Positions 1-10,100 of a DNA stretch of 64,000 nucleotides are shown one piece after another. The position numbers were made by a program, and so were the translations under genes. This stretch comes from Paenibacillus pinihumi DSM 23905 = JCM 16419 (GTDB lineage Bacteria; Bacillota; Bacilli; Paenibacillales; Paenibacillaceae). The DNA is taken from assembly GCF_000422505.1 (NCBI RefSeq), contig NZ_KE383864.1, positions 974,381-1,038,380 of the forward strand. Direction: 5' to 3'. The first letter of the stretch is position 1. The number at the start of each line of letters is the position of its first letter. The notes beneath the pieces were generated by a model that worked only from the letters and a program-made list of their open reading frames with translations, searched no databases and was not told the origin of the DNA.

Positions 1-18
1 GTCTTCATTAAGATATCA

Positions 19-210
19 TTATGCGTGCATTTCAGGCATTTCATCCTCGAAGAACAGATCGTCAAGCGAGCTTAACGTCCCATCCTCCTCTACCTGATAC
101 ACTGACATTTTTTCTCCGTTTACAGTCAGCTCGATAAAGCATCCCCAGCAATAAAATTGATGGGAGCCAATTTTTCCGATATCCTTGGAATTGCAGTTGG
201 GGCATCTCAT
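19..210 (-). CDS. small zinc-ribbon protein, function unknown
   Basis: Encodes about 63 residues beginning MRCPNCNSKD. A CPNC knuckle near the N-terminus pairs with CWGC about 18 residues later, the spacing of a four-cysteine zinc ribbon. The C-terminal half is strongly acidic (EDEMPE). I prefer the second ATG because AGGGAG lies 8 bases upstream of it and only 2 bases from the first, which would add two residues. It is the last gene of a leftward run behind the cysteine desulfurase and PRC-barrel genes, with 12 bases to the latter, so co-transcription is likely. I do not recognise a specific function. Confidence 0.6.
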   Translation of the reverse strand: MRCPNCNSKDIGKIGSHQFYCWGCFIELTVNGEKMSVYQVEEDGTLSSLDDLFFEDEMPEMHA

Positions 211-222
211 ATTCATTTCTCC

Positions 223-759
223 CTAATTTACCGATTCCGAAGTGGCCATATGCTCCAGGTCTTCTTCAGCGCGAACCGGTACGAGAATCGCGTCCTCCCC
301 AAGCGTGACTTCATCGGGATAATCCGAAATCCTCAGCCATTTGCGCCCTTCTTTAAGATCCGAGATAAAACCATCCGTTAATTCATACCCTACTATTGGT
401 GTACCCATATTCTGGTCAAAATAAACATCCGAGATCCGGCCTAGCTGAAAACCTTCCTGTGTAATCACTGGAAGATCCTTCAGCCGGATCATTCCGGTCT
501 GAAAGCAACGTGTCACTTCATTCGCCACAAGCTTGCGCATAGCCTGCCTGTCCGAAATCAGCACCGCATCCTCCCCGCAAGCTACAACCGTCTCCCAGAG
601 AAGACCGGTAATGCCGCGGGCCATCCAGCGGCCGGTGTCCACGATCATGCCTTTTAATACCCAATGCTCATCAAACCAGATATCCTTCACAATGCCGGCT
701 TGCTTGCCGGTTGTATAATCAATGACGGGCAGCCCGATCAAATGCTGTACTTTGATCAC
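223..759 (-). CDS. PRC-barrel domain protein (YrrD-like)
   Basis: Encodes 178 residues with two PRC-barrel-like halves: one begins at residue 1 (IKVQHLIGLPV, then KDIWFD) and one near residue 93 (RLKDLPVITQEG, then ISDVYFD). PRC-barrels are small beta folds that bind RNA or protein partners, as in RimM and photosynthetic reaction centre H subunits. B. subtilis YrrD has this architecture and lies in the same mnmA-cymR neighbourhood. The start is GTG, with AGGAGG overlapping the stop codon of the cysteine desulfurase gene upstream, which suggests translational coupling. No enzymatic role can be read from the sequence. Confidence 0.8.
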   Translation of the reverse strand: MIKVQHLIGLPVIDYTTGKQAGIVKDIWFDEHWVLKGMIVDTGRWMARGITGLLWETVVACGEDAVLISDRQAMRKLVANEVTRCFQTGMIRLKDLPVITQEGFQLGRISDVYFDQNMGTPIVGYELTDGFISDLKEGRKWLRISDYPDEVTLGEDAILVPVRAEEDLEHMATSESVN

Positions 760-773
760 TTGTTGGAGGCCTC

Positions 774-1928
774 CTATACTTTAATACGAATACGATTTAA
801 AATAGTTGCAATTTTTTTCACAGCGTATTCGATTTCCTCCAAAGTATTCCCCAAACCAAAGCTAAAACGCACAGCACTGTTCAACCGCTCAGGAGGCAGG
901 CTCATCGCCTTCAGCACATGAGAGCGTTCCAGCGACCCGGAAGTGCATGCGGAGCCGCTGGAAGCCGCAATGCCCTCCATATCCAGGTTCATCAGCAATG
1001 TCTCCGTATCCGCACCGAGCAAGCTGATATTGATAATATGAGGCAGCGTTCGCTCCTTGTGTCCATTAATGGCAATAGCAGATGAACCAAGCTCCGCTTC
1101 AAGCCCTTGAATGAATGTCTCCCGGAGCAATGACATATGGCGGCCCTTTTGCTCAAAATGCTCGTTCGCAAGCTCAACCGCCTTGGCAAAGCCTGCTGCT
1201 GCTGCTGCATTTTCCGTACCTGCCCTGCGTTTGCTCTCCTGGGAGCCGCCAAGAATTTGCGGCTGAAACGGTACTGATTTGCCAATGTACAACGCCCCGA
1301 TTCCTTGCGGCCCGTTAATTTTATGGGCGGTGAAGCTCATCAGATCGACAGGCAGCTCACTCAGATTCAAATGGATAGACCCCAGCGCCTGCACGCCATC
1401 CACATGAAACAGAACGCCTGCCTCTTTTGCTGCCGCACCAATTTCTTCGATCGGCTGAATCGTACCGACTTCATTATTAACATACATAAGGCTGATTATC
1501 GCCGTATCCTCACGCAGAGCACCCCGGACCTTCCCGGGAGAAATAATGCCATCTTCATCCGGTTCAAGCAGCGTTACCTCATAGCCCTCCTCCTCCAGCC
1601 GGTTAGCCATATGGAGCACCGCATGATGCTCGGCAGAGGAAGTAATGATATGACGCTTTCCGGCATGGCGCAGCGCATCCAGCGTTCCCCGCAGAGCGGT
1701 ATTATCGCTTTCCGTTCCGCCGGAGGTGAACATAAGCTCGGAAGGATGACACCCTACAATGCGAGCGATCCGGTCTCTGGCCTGTGTCAAATGGCGCTTG
1801 GCGGTCCGGCCAAACGAGTGGGTGCTTGACGGGTTGCCGGGAGGCCCCTGATAGATGTCAACCATGACAGCCAGCACATCGGGATGAAGGGGCGTTGTAG
1901 ATGCATGATCAAAATATATATTTGGCAT
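774..1928 (-). CDS. yrvO: cysteine desulfurase (NifS/IscS family, YrvO-like)
   Basis: A PLP enzyme of 384 residues that takes sulfur from L-cysteine as an enzyme-bound persulfide. It starts MPNIYFDHASTTP. The PLP lysine is K203 in TAHKINGPQG, the ring-stacking histidine is in AEHHAVL near 101, and the persulfide cysteine is C328 in GSACTSGS. The short catalytic loop is that of group I (NifS/IscS) enzymes. In B. subtilis the equivalent gene serves MnmA for tRNA 2-thiouridine; here mnmA lies about 1.1 kb away on the opposite strand, so partnership is likely but not proven. GGAGC precedes the ATG, and a promoter lies about 125 bases upstream. Confidence 0.92.
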   Translation of the reverse strand: MPNIYFDHASTTPLHPDVLAVMVDIYQGPPGNPSSTHSFGRTAKRHLTQARDRIARIVGCHPSELMFTSGGTESDNTALRGTLDALRHAGKRHIITSSAEHHAVLHMANRLEEEGYEVTLLEPDEDGIISPGKVRGALREDTAIISLMYVNNEVGTIQPIEEIGAAAKEAGVLFHVDGVQALGSIHLNLSELPVDLMSFTAHKINGPQGIGALYIGKSVPFQPQILGGSQESKRRAGTENAAAAAGFAKAVELANEHFEQKGRHMSLLRETFIQGLEAELGSSAIAINGHKERTLPHIINISLLGADTETLLMNLDMEGIAASSGSACTSGSLERSHVLKAMSLPPERLNSAVRFSFGLGNTLEEIEYAVKKIATILNRIRIKV

Positions 1929-2052
1929 AGCTGCTCCTTAACGCGCAAACGGCTGCTGCCAGGCAGACAGCGCCGTTTCGCTCAATTTGATTTTCGGATA
2001 TATAGCTTCATCGGCTTGCCGCCTTTTTTCATTCCGTTGTTGTCCATTACTC

Positions 2053-2082
2053 ATCATAACATTGACAAACAGCAGCCTTCAA
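2053..2082 (-). promoter_or_regulatory. candidate SigA promoter for the cysteine desulfurase operon
   Basis: On the minus strand TTGAAG (2082-2077) and TATGAT (2058-2053) are separated by 18 bases. It lies between the cymR terminator and the desulfurase gene and leaves a leader of about 115 bases. It would make the desulfurase operon independent of cymR. Read by eye only. Confidence 0.45.
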
Positions 2083-2126
2083 TTCATTTCGCAACTGGCA
2101 GGGACAAAGAATGAGCCGAAGAACCT

Positions 2127-2163
2127 AATAAAACAGACCTTATGCCATGAGGTCTGTTTTATT
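2127..2163. terminator. bidirectional intrinsic terminator after cymR
   Basis: A perfect 14-bp inverted repeat (AATAAAACAGACCT and its complement) with a 9-base loop. U-rich tails occur in both directions. It lies about 100 bases past the cymR stop codon, so cymR is probably its own transcription unit. Confidence 0.8.
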
Positions 2164-2260
2164 TGCATTTAACTATGGGTATAGCCTAAAGCGTTCGAAG
2201 TTGTGCTCACGCAACAGGAACCGTCATCCCCGGCATCATCCTGTGCAAATGAAGGGTCTA

Positions 2261-2680
2261 TTAAATATAGAACATGTAATTGTCGATCTCATCATGCCCT
2301 GCAAAGGAAATCAGATCGGCCAGTGTGGTAGAATCCAGTACGCTTGCAATGCTGTCACGGATACGAATCCACAGATCCCGCTTGGCAGGATCATCTTCCT
2401 CAGTGAAGTCCACAGGAGAAATCGGCCCCTCCAGAATGCGGATAATATCACCGGATGTAATCTGCTCTGGTGCCTTCGAGAGAATGTAACCGCCGTATGC
2501 TCCGCGGATACTCTTCACAAGTCCGGCGTTGCGAAGCGGTGCAATAAGCTGCTCCAGGTAGTGCTCCGAGAGCTGGTTGCGCTCGGCAATGCTTTTCAAA
2601 GAGATTGGGCCCTCGCCAAACTTGCCGGCCAGCTCCATCATAATCGTCAATCCATAACGTCCTTTAGTTGATATCTTCAA
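2261..2680 (-). CDS. cymR: Rrf2-family regulator, CymR-like
   Basis: Encodes 139 residues with the Rrf2 winged-helix start MKISTKGRYGL and the conserved GGYILSKAPEQIT stretch. There is no cysteine in the protein, so it cannot hold an IscR-type [2Fe-2S] cluster. This fits CymR, the cysteine-metabolism repressor of Bacillota that works with CysK. The neighbouring cysteine desulfurase and mnmA give the same context as in B. subtilis. The start codon is TTG with GAGAGGG 7 bases upstream. Calling it CymR rather than another cluster-free Rrf2 protein relies on synteny. Confidence 0.85.
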   Translation of the reverse strand: MKISTKGRYGLTIMMELAGKFGEGPISLKSIAERNQLSEHYLEQLIAPLRNAGLVKSIRGAYGGYILSKAPEQITSGDIIRILEGPISPVDFTEEDDPAKRDLWIRIRDSIASVLDSTTLADLISFAGHDEIDNYMFYI

Positions 2681-4151
<1,471 letters not shown>

Positions 4152-4182
4152 TTTAAGCGGCAACTTCTTCACGCCGCAGGCC

Positions 4183-4238
4183 AAAAAAACATCCCTCTTT
4201 TTCGCAAGCCATGTGCGACATAAGGGGGATGTTTTTTT
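4183..4238. terminator. bidirectional terminator after mnmA
   Basis: AAAAAAACATCCC (4183-4195) pairs with GGGATGTTTTTTT near 4226-4238 across a loop of about 30 bases. Seven Ts follow on the plus strand and seven on the complement. It closes mnmA, and possibly also whatever once lay leftwards from 4.4 kb. Confidence 0.75.
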
Positions 4239-4249
4239 GTAACGGTTTA

Positions 4250-4420
4250 TTATTTCAAGATCGGAATCCAGACCTCACATTGATAATCTTCAACTGACGG
4301 ATCTCCGGGCAGATAAACTTCCAATTCCGGTGTACCCTGTTCAAAACCTGTAGACGGGCCACGGCCTCTTTTCCTGTCATTGCGTGCTTTCGCCGAACAG
4401 GAAGAACCGCCCTTCACCGG
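4250..4420 (-). pseudogene. C-terminal remnant of a GyrI-like / AraC effector-binding domain
   Basis: On the minus strand a frame open for 56 codons, with no usable start, ends in residues of the type TPELEVYLPGDPSVEDY followed by CEVWIPILK and a stop. An ELEVY..PGDP....DY.CE.WIPI ending is typical of GyrI-like small-molecule-binding domains and of the effector domain at the end of many AraC regulators. The rest of the domain is missing upstream, where an in-frame stop occurs at 4421-4423. I read it as the decayed 3' end of a lost gene. Family assignment rests on about 35 residues. Confidence 0.5.
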
Positions 4421-4506
4421 TCATGCTGCTGTCCGAATGAAGAACGGTCCGTTATGAATGAGTGCGCCCGTTTACGGCCTGCTGCTCACGAATATTTGTT
4501 TTGATG

Positions 4507-5868
4507 TCAGCCTGTCTCTGCCTGAATATCGCCGCCGTCTTCTTCCACGGTACTGTTGTCCCGCTTGCGGACGAGAATCCGGGAAATCCGAAGATTGTCT
4601 GTCTCTTCGATGATAAAGTCATGCGTATCCAGATAAGTGACGGACTGCTCCTTTTTCGGCGGAATCTCAATCTGAGAGTAAACCCAGCCGCCGATCGTAT
4701 CATAATCATCACTGCCAATATCGATATTAAAATAGCTGTTAACCTCTTCGATGAGCATCAGACCGTTAATCGAGTGCGATTGATCATCCTTCTTCTCGAT
4801 ATCCGGGCGCTCCTCGTCAAATTCGTCCTGAATTTCACCGACGATTTCCTCCATAATATCCTCAAGTGTAACAAGGCCGGAGGTACCGCCGTATTCATCT
4901 ATCAGAATGGCAATTTGCGTCTTCTTTTTCTGCATCAGCTTGAGCAGAGTACTAATCTGCATCGATTCGGGCACAGTTGTTATGGGTCTTGTTATCTGCA
5001 TAATGCTCGTAATGCTCTGTTCATCAACCTTGAGCATATCCTTGATATGGACAAAGCCGATAATATTATCTTTATCCGTCTCGCATACCGGAAAGCGGGT
5101 GTGCATCTCCCGCAAGGCAATTTCCTTGTTTTCCGCAAAAGACATATTGGCGTACAAGCAAATCATTTCGGTACGCGGGATCATAATCTCCCTGGCATTC
5201 GTCTCTGCGAATTCAAAAATATTGTCCACTAGTGTAAGCTCTGTATTATCGATCAGGCCGCTTTTGTGGCTTTCTTTCATTAAAATTCGAATTTCTTCTT
5301 CCGTATGCGCGGAATCGTGCTCGGAAGCGGGTTCAACACCAAATCGTTGAAGAAGCCAGTTGGCTGTCCCGTTAAGGAACCATATGAATGGATACATGAT
5401 TTTGTGAAATAGGATCAGCGGTGCCGCCGTAAGAAGCGTAACTCTCTCCGACTTGCGGATCGCCAGTGTCTTGGGTGCAAGCTCGCCAAGTACAATGTGG
5501 AGGAATGTAATAATTCCAAATGCGATCAAAAATGAAATCGTATGAATGATGACATCGCCAAGACCAAACCAGTTTTTCAAGTAAGGCTCAATAATTTTTG
5601 CAATTGCCGGTTCGCCTACATAACCCAGCCCAAGCGAGGCAAGCGTAATCCCCAGCTGACAGGCCGACAGGTATGCATCCAGATTTGATGTAAGATGAGA
5701 GGCAAATTTAGCTCTCTTATGGCCTTCGGACACCAGGGAGTCAATTCTGCTCCCGCGCACCTTGACCATCGCAAACTCGGCGGCTACAAAAAAGCCGTTC
5801 AAAAAGACCAGAAACAAAATCAGCAGCGCATTCAATAATAACGGTATTATGGGTAAGGGGTCAGTCAA
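4507..5868 (-). CDS. CNNM/CorC-type membrane protein with CBS pair (hemolysin-C family)
   Basis: Encodes 453 residues. An N-terminal DUF21/CNNM membrane domain (about 1-200; LLNALLILFLVFLNGFF, then GLGYVGEPA) is followed by a CBS pair (about 220-345, with EIMIPRTEMICL and DEYGGTSGLVTLEDIMEEIVG) and a C-terminal CorC/HlyC domain (about 365-440, ending in ISRILVRKR). Family members are implicated in magnesium or cobalt efflux; the hemolysin name is historical. The start appears to be TTG with a weak AGGGA 5 bases upstream. A much stronger Shine-Dalgarno further upstream serves an overlapping short frame (see 5861-5927). Substrate cannot be told from sequence. Confidence 0.88.
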   Translation of the reverse strand: MTDPLPIIPLLLNALLILFLVFLNGFFVAAEFAMVKVRGSRIDSLVSEGHKRAKFASHLTSNLDAYLSACQLGITLASLGLGYVGEPAIAKIIEPYLKNWFGLGDVIIHTISFLIAFGIITFLHIVLGELAPKTLAIRKSERVTLLTAAPLILFHKIMYPFIWFLNGTANWLLQRFGVEPASEHDSAHTEEEIRILMKESHKSGLIDNTELTLVDNIFEFAETNAREIMIPRTEMICLYANMSFAENKEIALREMHTRFPVCETDKDNIIGFVHIKDMLKVDEQSITSIMQITRPITTVPESMQISTLLKLMQKKKTQIAILIDEYGGTSGLVTLEDIMEEIVGEIQDEFDEERPDIEKKDDQSHSINGLMLIEEVNSYFNIDIGSDDYDTIGGWVYSQIEIPPKKEQSVTYLDTHDFIIEETDNLRISRILVRKRDNSTVEEDGGDIQAETG

Positions 5869-5927
5869 CGATTCCCTGTTCCCGTCTCCCGCCGTGCGGG
5901 CCAGACGACAACAGGTGCACCTCCTTC
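5861..5927 (-). promoter_or_regulatory. strong SD and 16-codon leader frame overlapping the CBS-protein start
   Basis: GAAGGAGGTG (5927-5918), close to an ideal Shine-Dalgarno, lies 6 bases before a TTG (5911-5909). That TTG opens a 16-codon frame ending in TGA at 5863-5861, just past the TTG start of the CNNM/CorC gene (5868-5866). Ribosomes finishing the short frame would be positioned to restart on the long gene. No intact upstream frame joins the strong site to the main gene by a standard start. This may be translational coupling, or the main gene may use a non-standard start further upstream. Confidence 0.4.
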
Positions 5928-6138
5928 TGAAATTAAAATATAAAGAAAGTTTATAATAACAGCTTATTCGAAAATGGACTGCGGCGTCAAATGTACGAAA
6001 CTGCTCATAAATGATGTTTATTCAAGTAAGGCTCGCCAATATGTGTATTTTAAGGCCGCTTTGAACGAATATCGTCCCTGACGGCGGCAGATCAGCCGGA
6101 TTGGGGAAATTTTGTTCCCGCCAGGCCAATCTCCCGCC

Positions 6139-7458
6139 TTATCTGCCTTCTCCGTTACCTTTGCGGCGCTGCTGGTTCTGGCGGATTTTATCCTCCATCC
6201 CCTGCTGGGTAGCTTCATAAAATACACGGGACTTTACCGGATCAGGCAAATACTGTTGAACGACGTAATGGCCCGGATAATCATGCGGATATTTATAGCC
6301 TTGATGTCCCAGCTTGTCAGCACCGCGGTAATGCGTATCCCGCAGATGCAGCGGCACTTCCAGCGTCCCGGAGTAAGCGATCGTATCCATTACCTTGCTG
6401 ATGGCAATAGCGGCGGCATTGGATTTCGGGCTTTCTACGGCGAACAGTATCGCTTGCGTAATATTGTATTTCGCCTCCGGCCAGCCGATCTTGTGATAGG
6501 CATCCATGGCTGTAACAGCCTGTACCATCGCCTGCGGGTTCGCAAGCCCGATATCCTCGCTGCAGGCGACAATAAGGCGGCGCAAAAAGGTCATCGGGTC
6601 CATGCCGAGCTTCTCCACCGCGTACAAAAACCAGAACAGCGCCGCATCACTGGAGCCGCGTACGCTCTTGTGGAATGCCGACAGCACATCATATTGTGTG
6701 GACTCGTCAGCCCGGACGGTCGGCTTGCGGATCGACTCCTCCGCGACCTCAATCGTAATATGCACCGAGCCGTCCGGCTGTGACGGGGTGGTGACCGCGG
6801 CAAGCTCCAGTGCATTGAGCGCGCGCCGGATATCTCCTCCGGCCATGGATGCGAGATGCTCAAGCGCATCCTCCTCCATGCGGATTTGCATAAAGCCAAG
6901 CCCTTTCCCCGCATCCGCTAGCGCACGCCTCATAGCCGTTTTGGAATGCTCTTTGGTCAGCGGCTCAAGCTGAAACAGGGTTGACCGGGACAAAAGCGCT
7001 CCATTGACATGATGGAACGGGTTCTCCGTCGTCGCGCCGATAAAGATAATAATACCCTGCTCGACAGCAGGGAGAAGCGCATCCTGGCGCGCCGTATTGA
7101 AGCGGTGTACCTCATCCAGAAACAGAATCGTCTTGCGCCCGTACAGCGCTTTATTCGATTTGGCCTGCTCAATCGTCTCGCGCACATCCTTGACTGAAGC
7201 GTCGACAGCATTAAGCCGGACAAATACGCCTTCTGTCTTCTTGGAGATAATATGGGCGAGCGTCGTTTTGCCGCAGCCGGGCGGACCGTAGAACAAAATA
7301 GACGACACCTGGTCGCCCTCTATCGCCCGTCTCAACAGCTTGCCTGTACCAACAATATGCTCCTGCCCGATATATTCGTCCAGCGTCTCCGGACGCATCC
7401 GGTCCGCCAGCAGCCGCGCCTGCGGCTGTTCGGATTGTTGAAAAGAGAATAAATCCAT
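6139..7458 (-). CDS. rarA: replication-associated recombination protein A (RarA/MgsA)
   Basis: Encodes 439 residues, an AAA+ ATPase related to clamp loaders and RuvB that acts at stalled replication forks. Walker A is GPPGCGKT at 58-65, Walker B is ILFLDEVH ending at 118, and a sensor-1 GATTENPF follows. The C-terminal half carries the tetramerisation region, including KYPHDYPGHYVVQQYLP. Length matches the family. The gene sits in the same order relative to cymR and tcdA as in B. subtilis (yrvN). The ATG start fits the conserved N-terminus. Confidence 0.96.
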   Translation of the reverse strand: MDLFSFQQSEQPQARLLADRMRPETLDEYIGQEHIVGTGKLLRRAIEGDQVSSILFYGPPGCGKTTLAHIISKKTEGVFVRLNAVDASVKDVRETIEQAKSNKALYGRKTILFLDEVHRFNTARQDALLPAVEQGIIIFIGATTENPFHHVNGALLSRSTLFQLEPLTKEHSKTAMRRALADAGKGLGFMQIRMEEDALEHLASMAGGDIRRALNALELAAVTTPSQPDGSVHITIEVAEESIRKPTVRADESTQYDVLSAFHKSVRGSSDAALFWFLYAVEKLGMDPMTFLRRLIVACSEDIGLANPQAMVQAVTAMDAYHKIGWPEAKYNITQAILFAVESPKSNAAAIAISKVMDTIAYSGTLEVPLHLRDTHYRGADKLGHQGYKYPHDYPGHYVVQQYLPDPVKSRVFYEATQQGMEDKIRQNQQRRKGNGEGR

Positions 7459-7543
7459 AGGAAGCCTCTTTCATTAGTATATTCAAATTCATCGATGCCC
7501 GTATGTTGACTTGCCTGATCAAGCCTTTTCAATTCATACCATG

Positions 7544-7572
7544 ATTATATCATACGTCAAAGCTGCTGCTAA
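7544..7572 (-). promoter_or_regulatory. candidate SigA promoter of rarA
   Basis: On the minus strand TTAGCA (7572-7567), 17 bases, then TATAAT (7549-7544). A TGA just before the -10 gives an extended -10 element. It lies about 80 bases before the rarA start. Confidence 0.55.
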
Positions 7573-7632
7573 CGGGAAGAAAACGCAAATAAAAAGGAAG
7601 AACAACGTGCAAATCCTGTATAAGAATGCATA

Positions 7633-7678
7633 CTACAAAAAAACCGCAGGCTTTGGTACGAATACCAGCTGCGGTTTT
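7633..7678 (-). terminator. terminator of the SNF-transporter gene
   Basis: AAAACCGCAGGCTTTGGTA pairs imperfectly with TACCAGCTGCGGTTTT (7640-7678). On the minus strand the stem is followed by seven Ts. It lies about 25 bases past the transporter stop codon. Confidence 0.8.
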
Positions 7679-7701
7679 GCTAATTCGATGATATTTAAAC
7701 A

Positions 7702-9027
7702 TTAAAATTTCAACAAACCTGAAGTGTACAGCAGCACAAGCAGCATCAGCACAGGCACAATATAACGCAGCATGAACAGCCATGCCCGGAACCAGGCGCT
7801 GCTGAGTCCTGCTGCTTCGCCAGCCTTTTTCCAGTAAAATCCGGTAAAGATGGTCACAATCAGACCACTGACTGGAAGCAAAATGTTGGATGTCAAAAAG
7901 TCGATCCAATCAAACAAAGATTTGCCCAGGAAACCCAGCTCAGGACGCATGCCGAGCGACAGCGCAAGCGGAATTCCGCACACAAAGCTGATTCCCGCAA
8001 TAATCCATACCGACTTTGTACGGCTCCAGCCCCACTTTTCCTTCGCAAACGCAACAGGCACCTCCAAAATAGAAACGGCCGACGTAAGCGCCGCAATAGC
8101 CAGCAACACGAAGAACAAACCGCCAAACAACGTGCCCAGCGGCATCGCGGAGAACGCGGCAGGCAGGGCAATAAACACAAGGCTTGGGCCCTCATTCGGC
8201 GCAATGCCAAATGAGAAAGTGGTCGGGAATATGATCAGACCCGCAATAAGCGCATAGATCAGATCGCCTGCCCCAATTGCCAACGCCGCCGGACCAAGCG
8301 ACTGTCTCTTGTCCACATACGCACCGTAAGTGAGCAGAATGCCCATACCAAGCGACAGGGAGAAGAAGGCATGCCCCAATGCTACAAGCGCAGATTCCGG
8401 CGTAAGCTGCGAGAAGTCAGGATTCAGGAAGAATGATACTCCCGCTCCTGCGCCAGGGAGCGTCACCGCACGGATCATCAGCAGCACAAGCAGGACAGCC
8501 ATGCTCGGTATTAATATTTTATTAAACCGCTCGATCCCCCCGGATACACCCTTCACTACAATCCATCCAATCAGCACCATTGATACAGCCTGCCAGATTA
8601 TTGGCATATAGCCGCCGATAAAATGCTTGAAGATGCCGCCAAAGTCAGACCCGGCCCGCAGGCTTCCGCTAAACGCAAGCACTGCATAGTGCAGTGTCCA
8701 GCCTACTACAACCACATAAAAGCATAAAATCAGAAACGGCGTAAGCACCTGCAGCAGTCCAGCGGCACGCCAGCCGCGTCCGCCGCCAAGTTTGACGAAA
8801 GACGAGGCGGCGCTGGCACGGCCGCTTCTGCCTATTGCCAGCTCGGCCAGCAGCAGCGGCAAACCAACGATCAGCAAACAAATAATAAACAGCAGGAAAA
8901 ATGCAGCTCCGCCATTTTCACCTGTTATATAAGGGAATTTCCATATATTACCTAAACCCACGGCACTTGCAATTGCCGACAATATAAACCCGCCTTTTGA
9001 AAAGCGCTCTTCCTTTGGAACTCCCAT
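7702..9027 (-). CDS. sodium-dependent transporter, neurotransmitter:sodium symporter (SNF) family
   Basis: Encodes 441 residues with about 11-12 hydrophobic segments. The N-terminal TM1 stretch GGFILSAIASAVGLGNIWKF followed by PY is the sodium- and substrate-site signature of SNF/LeuT-type symporters. Bacterial members import amino acids with sodium; B. subtilis YocR and YhdH are similar in size. Substrate cannot be inferred. It stands alone, with terminators on both sides (7633-7678 downstream, and the tcdA terminator at 9224-9255 upstream), so it is probably monocistronic. Confidence 0.93.
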   Translation of the reverse strand: MGVPKEERFSKGGFILSAIASAVGLGNIWKFPYITGENGGAAFFLLFIICLLIVGLPLLLAELAIGRSGRASAASSFVKLGGGRGWRAAGLLQVLTPFLILCFYVVVVGWTLHYAVLAFSGSLRAGSDFGGIFKHFIGGYMPIIWQAVSMVLIGWIVVKGVSGGIERFNKILIPSMAVLLVLLMIRAVTLPGAGAGVSFFLNPDFSQLTPESALVALGHAFFSLSLGMGILLTYGAYVDKRQSLGPAALAIGAGDLIYALIAGLIIFPTTFSFGIAPNEGPSLVFIALPAAFSAMPLGTLFGGLFFVLLAIAALTSAVSILEVPVAFAKEKWGWSRTKSVWIIAGISFVCGIPLALSLGMRPELGFLGKSLFDWIDFLTSNILLPVSGLIVTIFTGFYWKKAGEAAGLSSAWFRAWLFMLRYIVPVLMLLVLLYTSGLLKF

Positions 9028-9223
9028 ACATCAAACACTCCCAGCATTTGTTTCATTCTGCTTACCGATTTGGGATTTCAAAACCCCGGCATGAAATCAG
9101 ACAACCGGTCTCCCGGCACATTCATGTATTATTGCGCAAACTGGTGAAAAGGGCAAGCGTCTGAAATGGCTATGCCCCATCAATTGGAATTCACGCAACT
9201 TATCAATGCTTATCATTTAAAAA

Positions 9224-9255
9224 GGACGGCTGCTCCTTCCTAAGGAGCACCGTCC
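9224..9255 (-). terminator. terminator of the hisS-aspS-tcdA operon
   Basis: GGACGG.TGCTCCTT pairs with AAGGAGCA.CCGTCC across a tiny loop, and on the minus strand the stem runs into TTTTTAAAT. It lies about 55 bases past the tcdA stop codon. Confidence 0.85.
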
Positions 9256-9309
9256 AAAAATTGCAAGGGATTCTAACGATTTATGACAACCTTCATGATG
9301 CCTTAAATC

Positions 9310-10074
9310 CTATATTTTCACACCATTAATTTCCAACAAATCCTTAACAACCACACTCACCATAATCAGTCCGGCTACCGGCGGTACAAATGCATTGCTC
9401 GATGGCGGCTGCTTGGCCTTGCGGATTTCAGGTGCATTCTCAGGCACAATACGCTGGGTTACATCCTCGCGCGGCTTCATTGGCTCTTCCGTGGAGAAGA
9501 CAACCTTGACCCCTTTTTTGATACCGGCCTTGCGCAGACGCTGTCTGACAACTCTGGCAATCGGGTCCACCGAGGTCTTGGAAATATCCGCCACCTGGAA
9601 GCGGCTCGGGTCCATTTTGTTGGCAGCGCCCATGCTGGAGATAACCGGAATTTTCCTCTCCAGGCACTGCTGGATCAGATGGATCTTGTACTCAATGGTG
9701 TCTGAGGCATCCACAACGAAATCCAGCTTGTATTCAAACAGCTTCTCATACGTTTCCTCGGTATAAAACATCTTGAGTGCAATGGCTTCGCACTCGGGAT
9801 TAATCAGCTTGATCCGCTCCTGCATCAGTTCGGCCTTCGGCTGTCCTACTGTCGTCGTCAAGGCGTGGATCTGACGGTTCACATTCGTAATATCGACAAC
9901 ATCCTTGTCAATCAGAATGATCCGCCCGACACCGGTACGGGCCAGCGCCTCAGCTGCAATAGCACCGACACCGCCAATCCCGAGTACAGCTACCGTGCTG
10001 CCTTTCATGACATTAAGACCCTCGGGGCCAATTGCAAGCTCCGTGCGGGAAAATTGATGAAGCATCCTTTTCAT
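9310..10074 (-). CDS. tcdA: tRNA threonylcarbamoyladenosine dehydratase TcdA
   Basis: About 254 residues from MKRMLHQFSRTELAIG. TcdA is an E1-like, ATP-dependent enzyme that cyclises t6A at position 37 of ANN-decoding tRNAs to ct6A. The Rossmann ATP-binding motif VLGIGGVGAIAAEALAR is followed by LIDKDVVDITNVNRQ, as in ThiF/MoeB-family proteins. Start choice follows the conserved MLHQFSR beginning; the ATG at 10065 is the alternative. It lies behind aspS on the same strand, the order seen in B. subtilis (yrvM). A strong hairpin separates it from aspS. Confidence 0.92.
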   Translation of the reverse strand: MKRMLHQFSRTELAIGPEGLNVMKGSTVAVLGIGGVGAIAAEALARTGVGRIILIDKDVVDITNVNRQIHALTTTVGQPKAELMQERIKLINPECEAIALKMFYTEETYEKLFEYKLDFVVDASDTIEYKIHLIQQCLERKIPVISSMGAANKMDPSRFQVADISKTSVDPIARVVRQRLRKAGIKKGVKVVFSTEEPMKPREDVTQRIVPENAPEIRKAKQPPSSNAFVPPVAGLIMVSVVVKDLLEINGVKI

Positions 10075-10100
10075 CGTCTCCTTTCTCATCCCATGCAGCA

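Noticed and set aside
1935-2057. Minus-strand 39-40-codon frame ending 9 bases before the cysteine desulfurase start
   Set aside because: Its first ATGs overlap the proposed -10 element and lack a Shine-Dalgarno, and the sequence resembles no known leader peptide.
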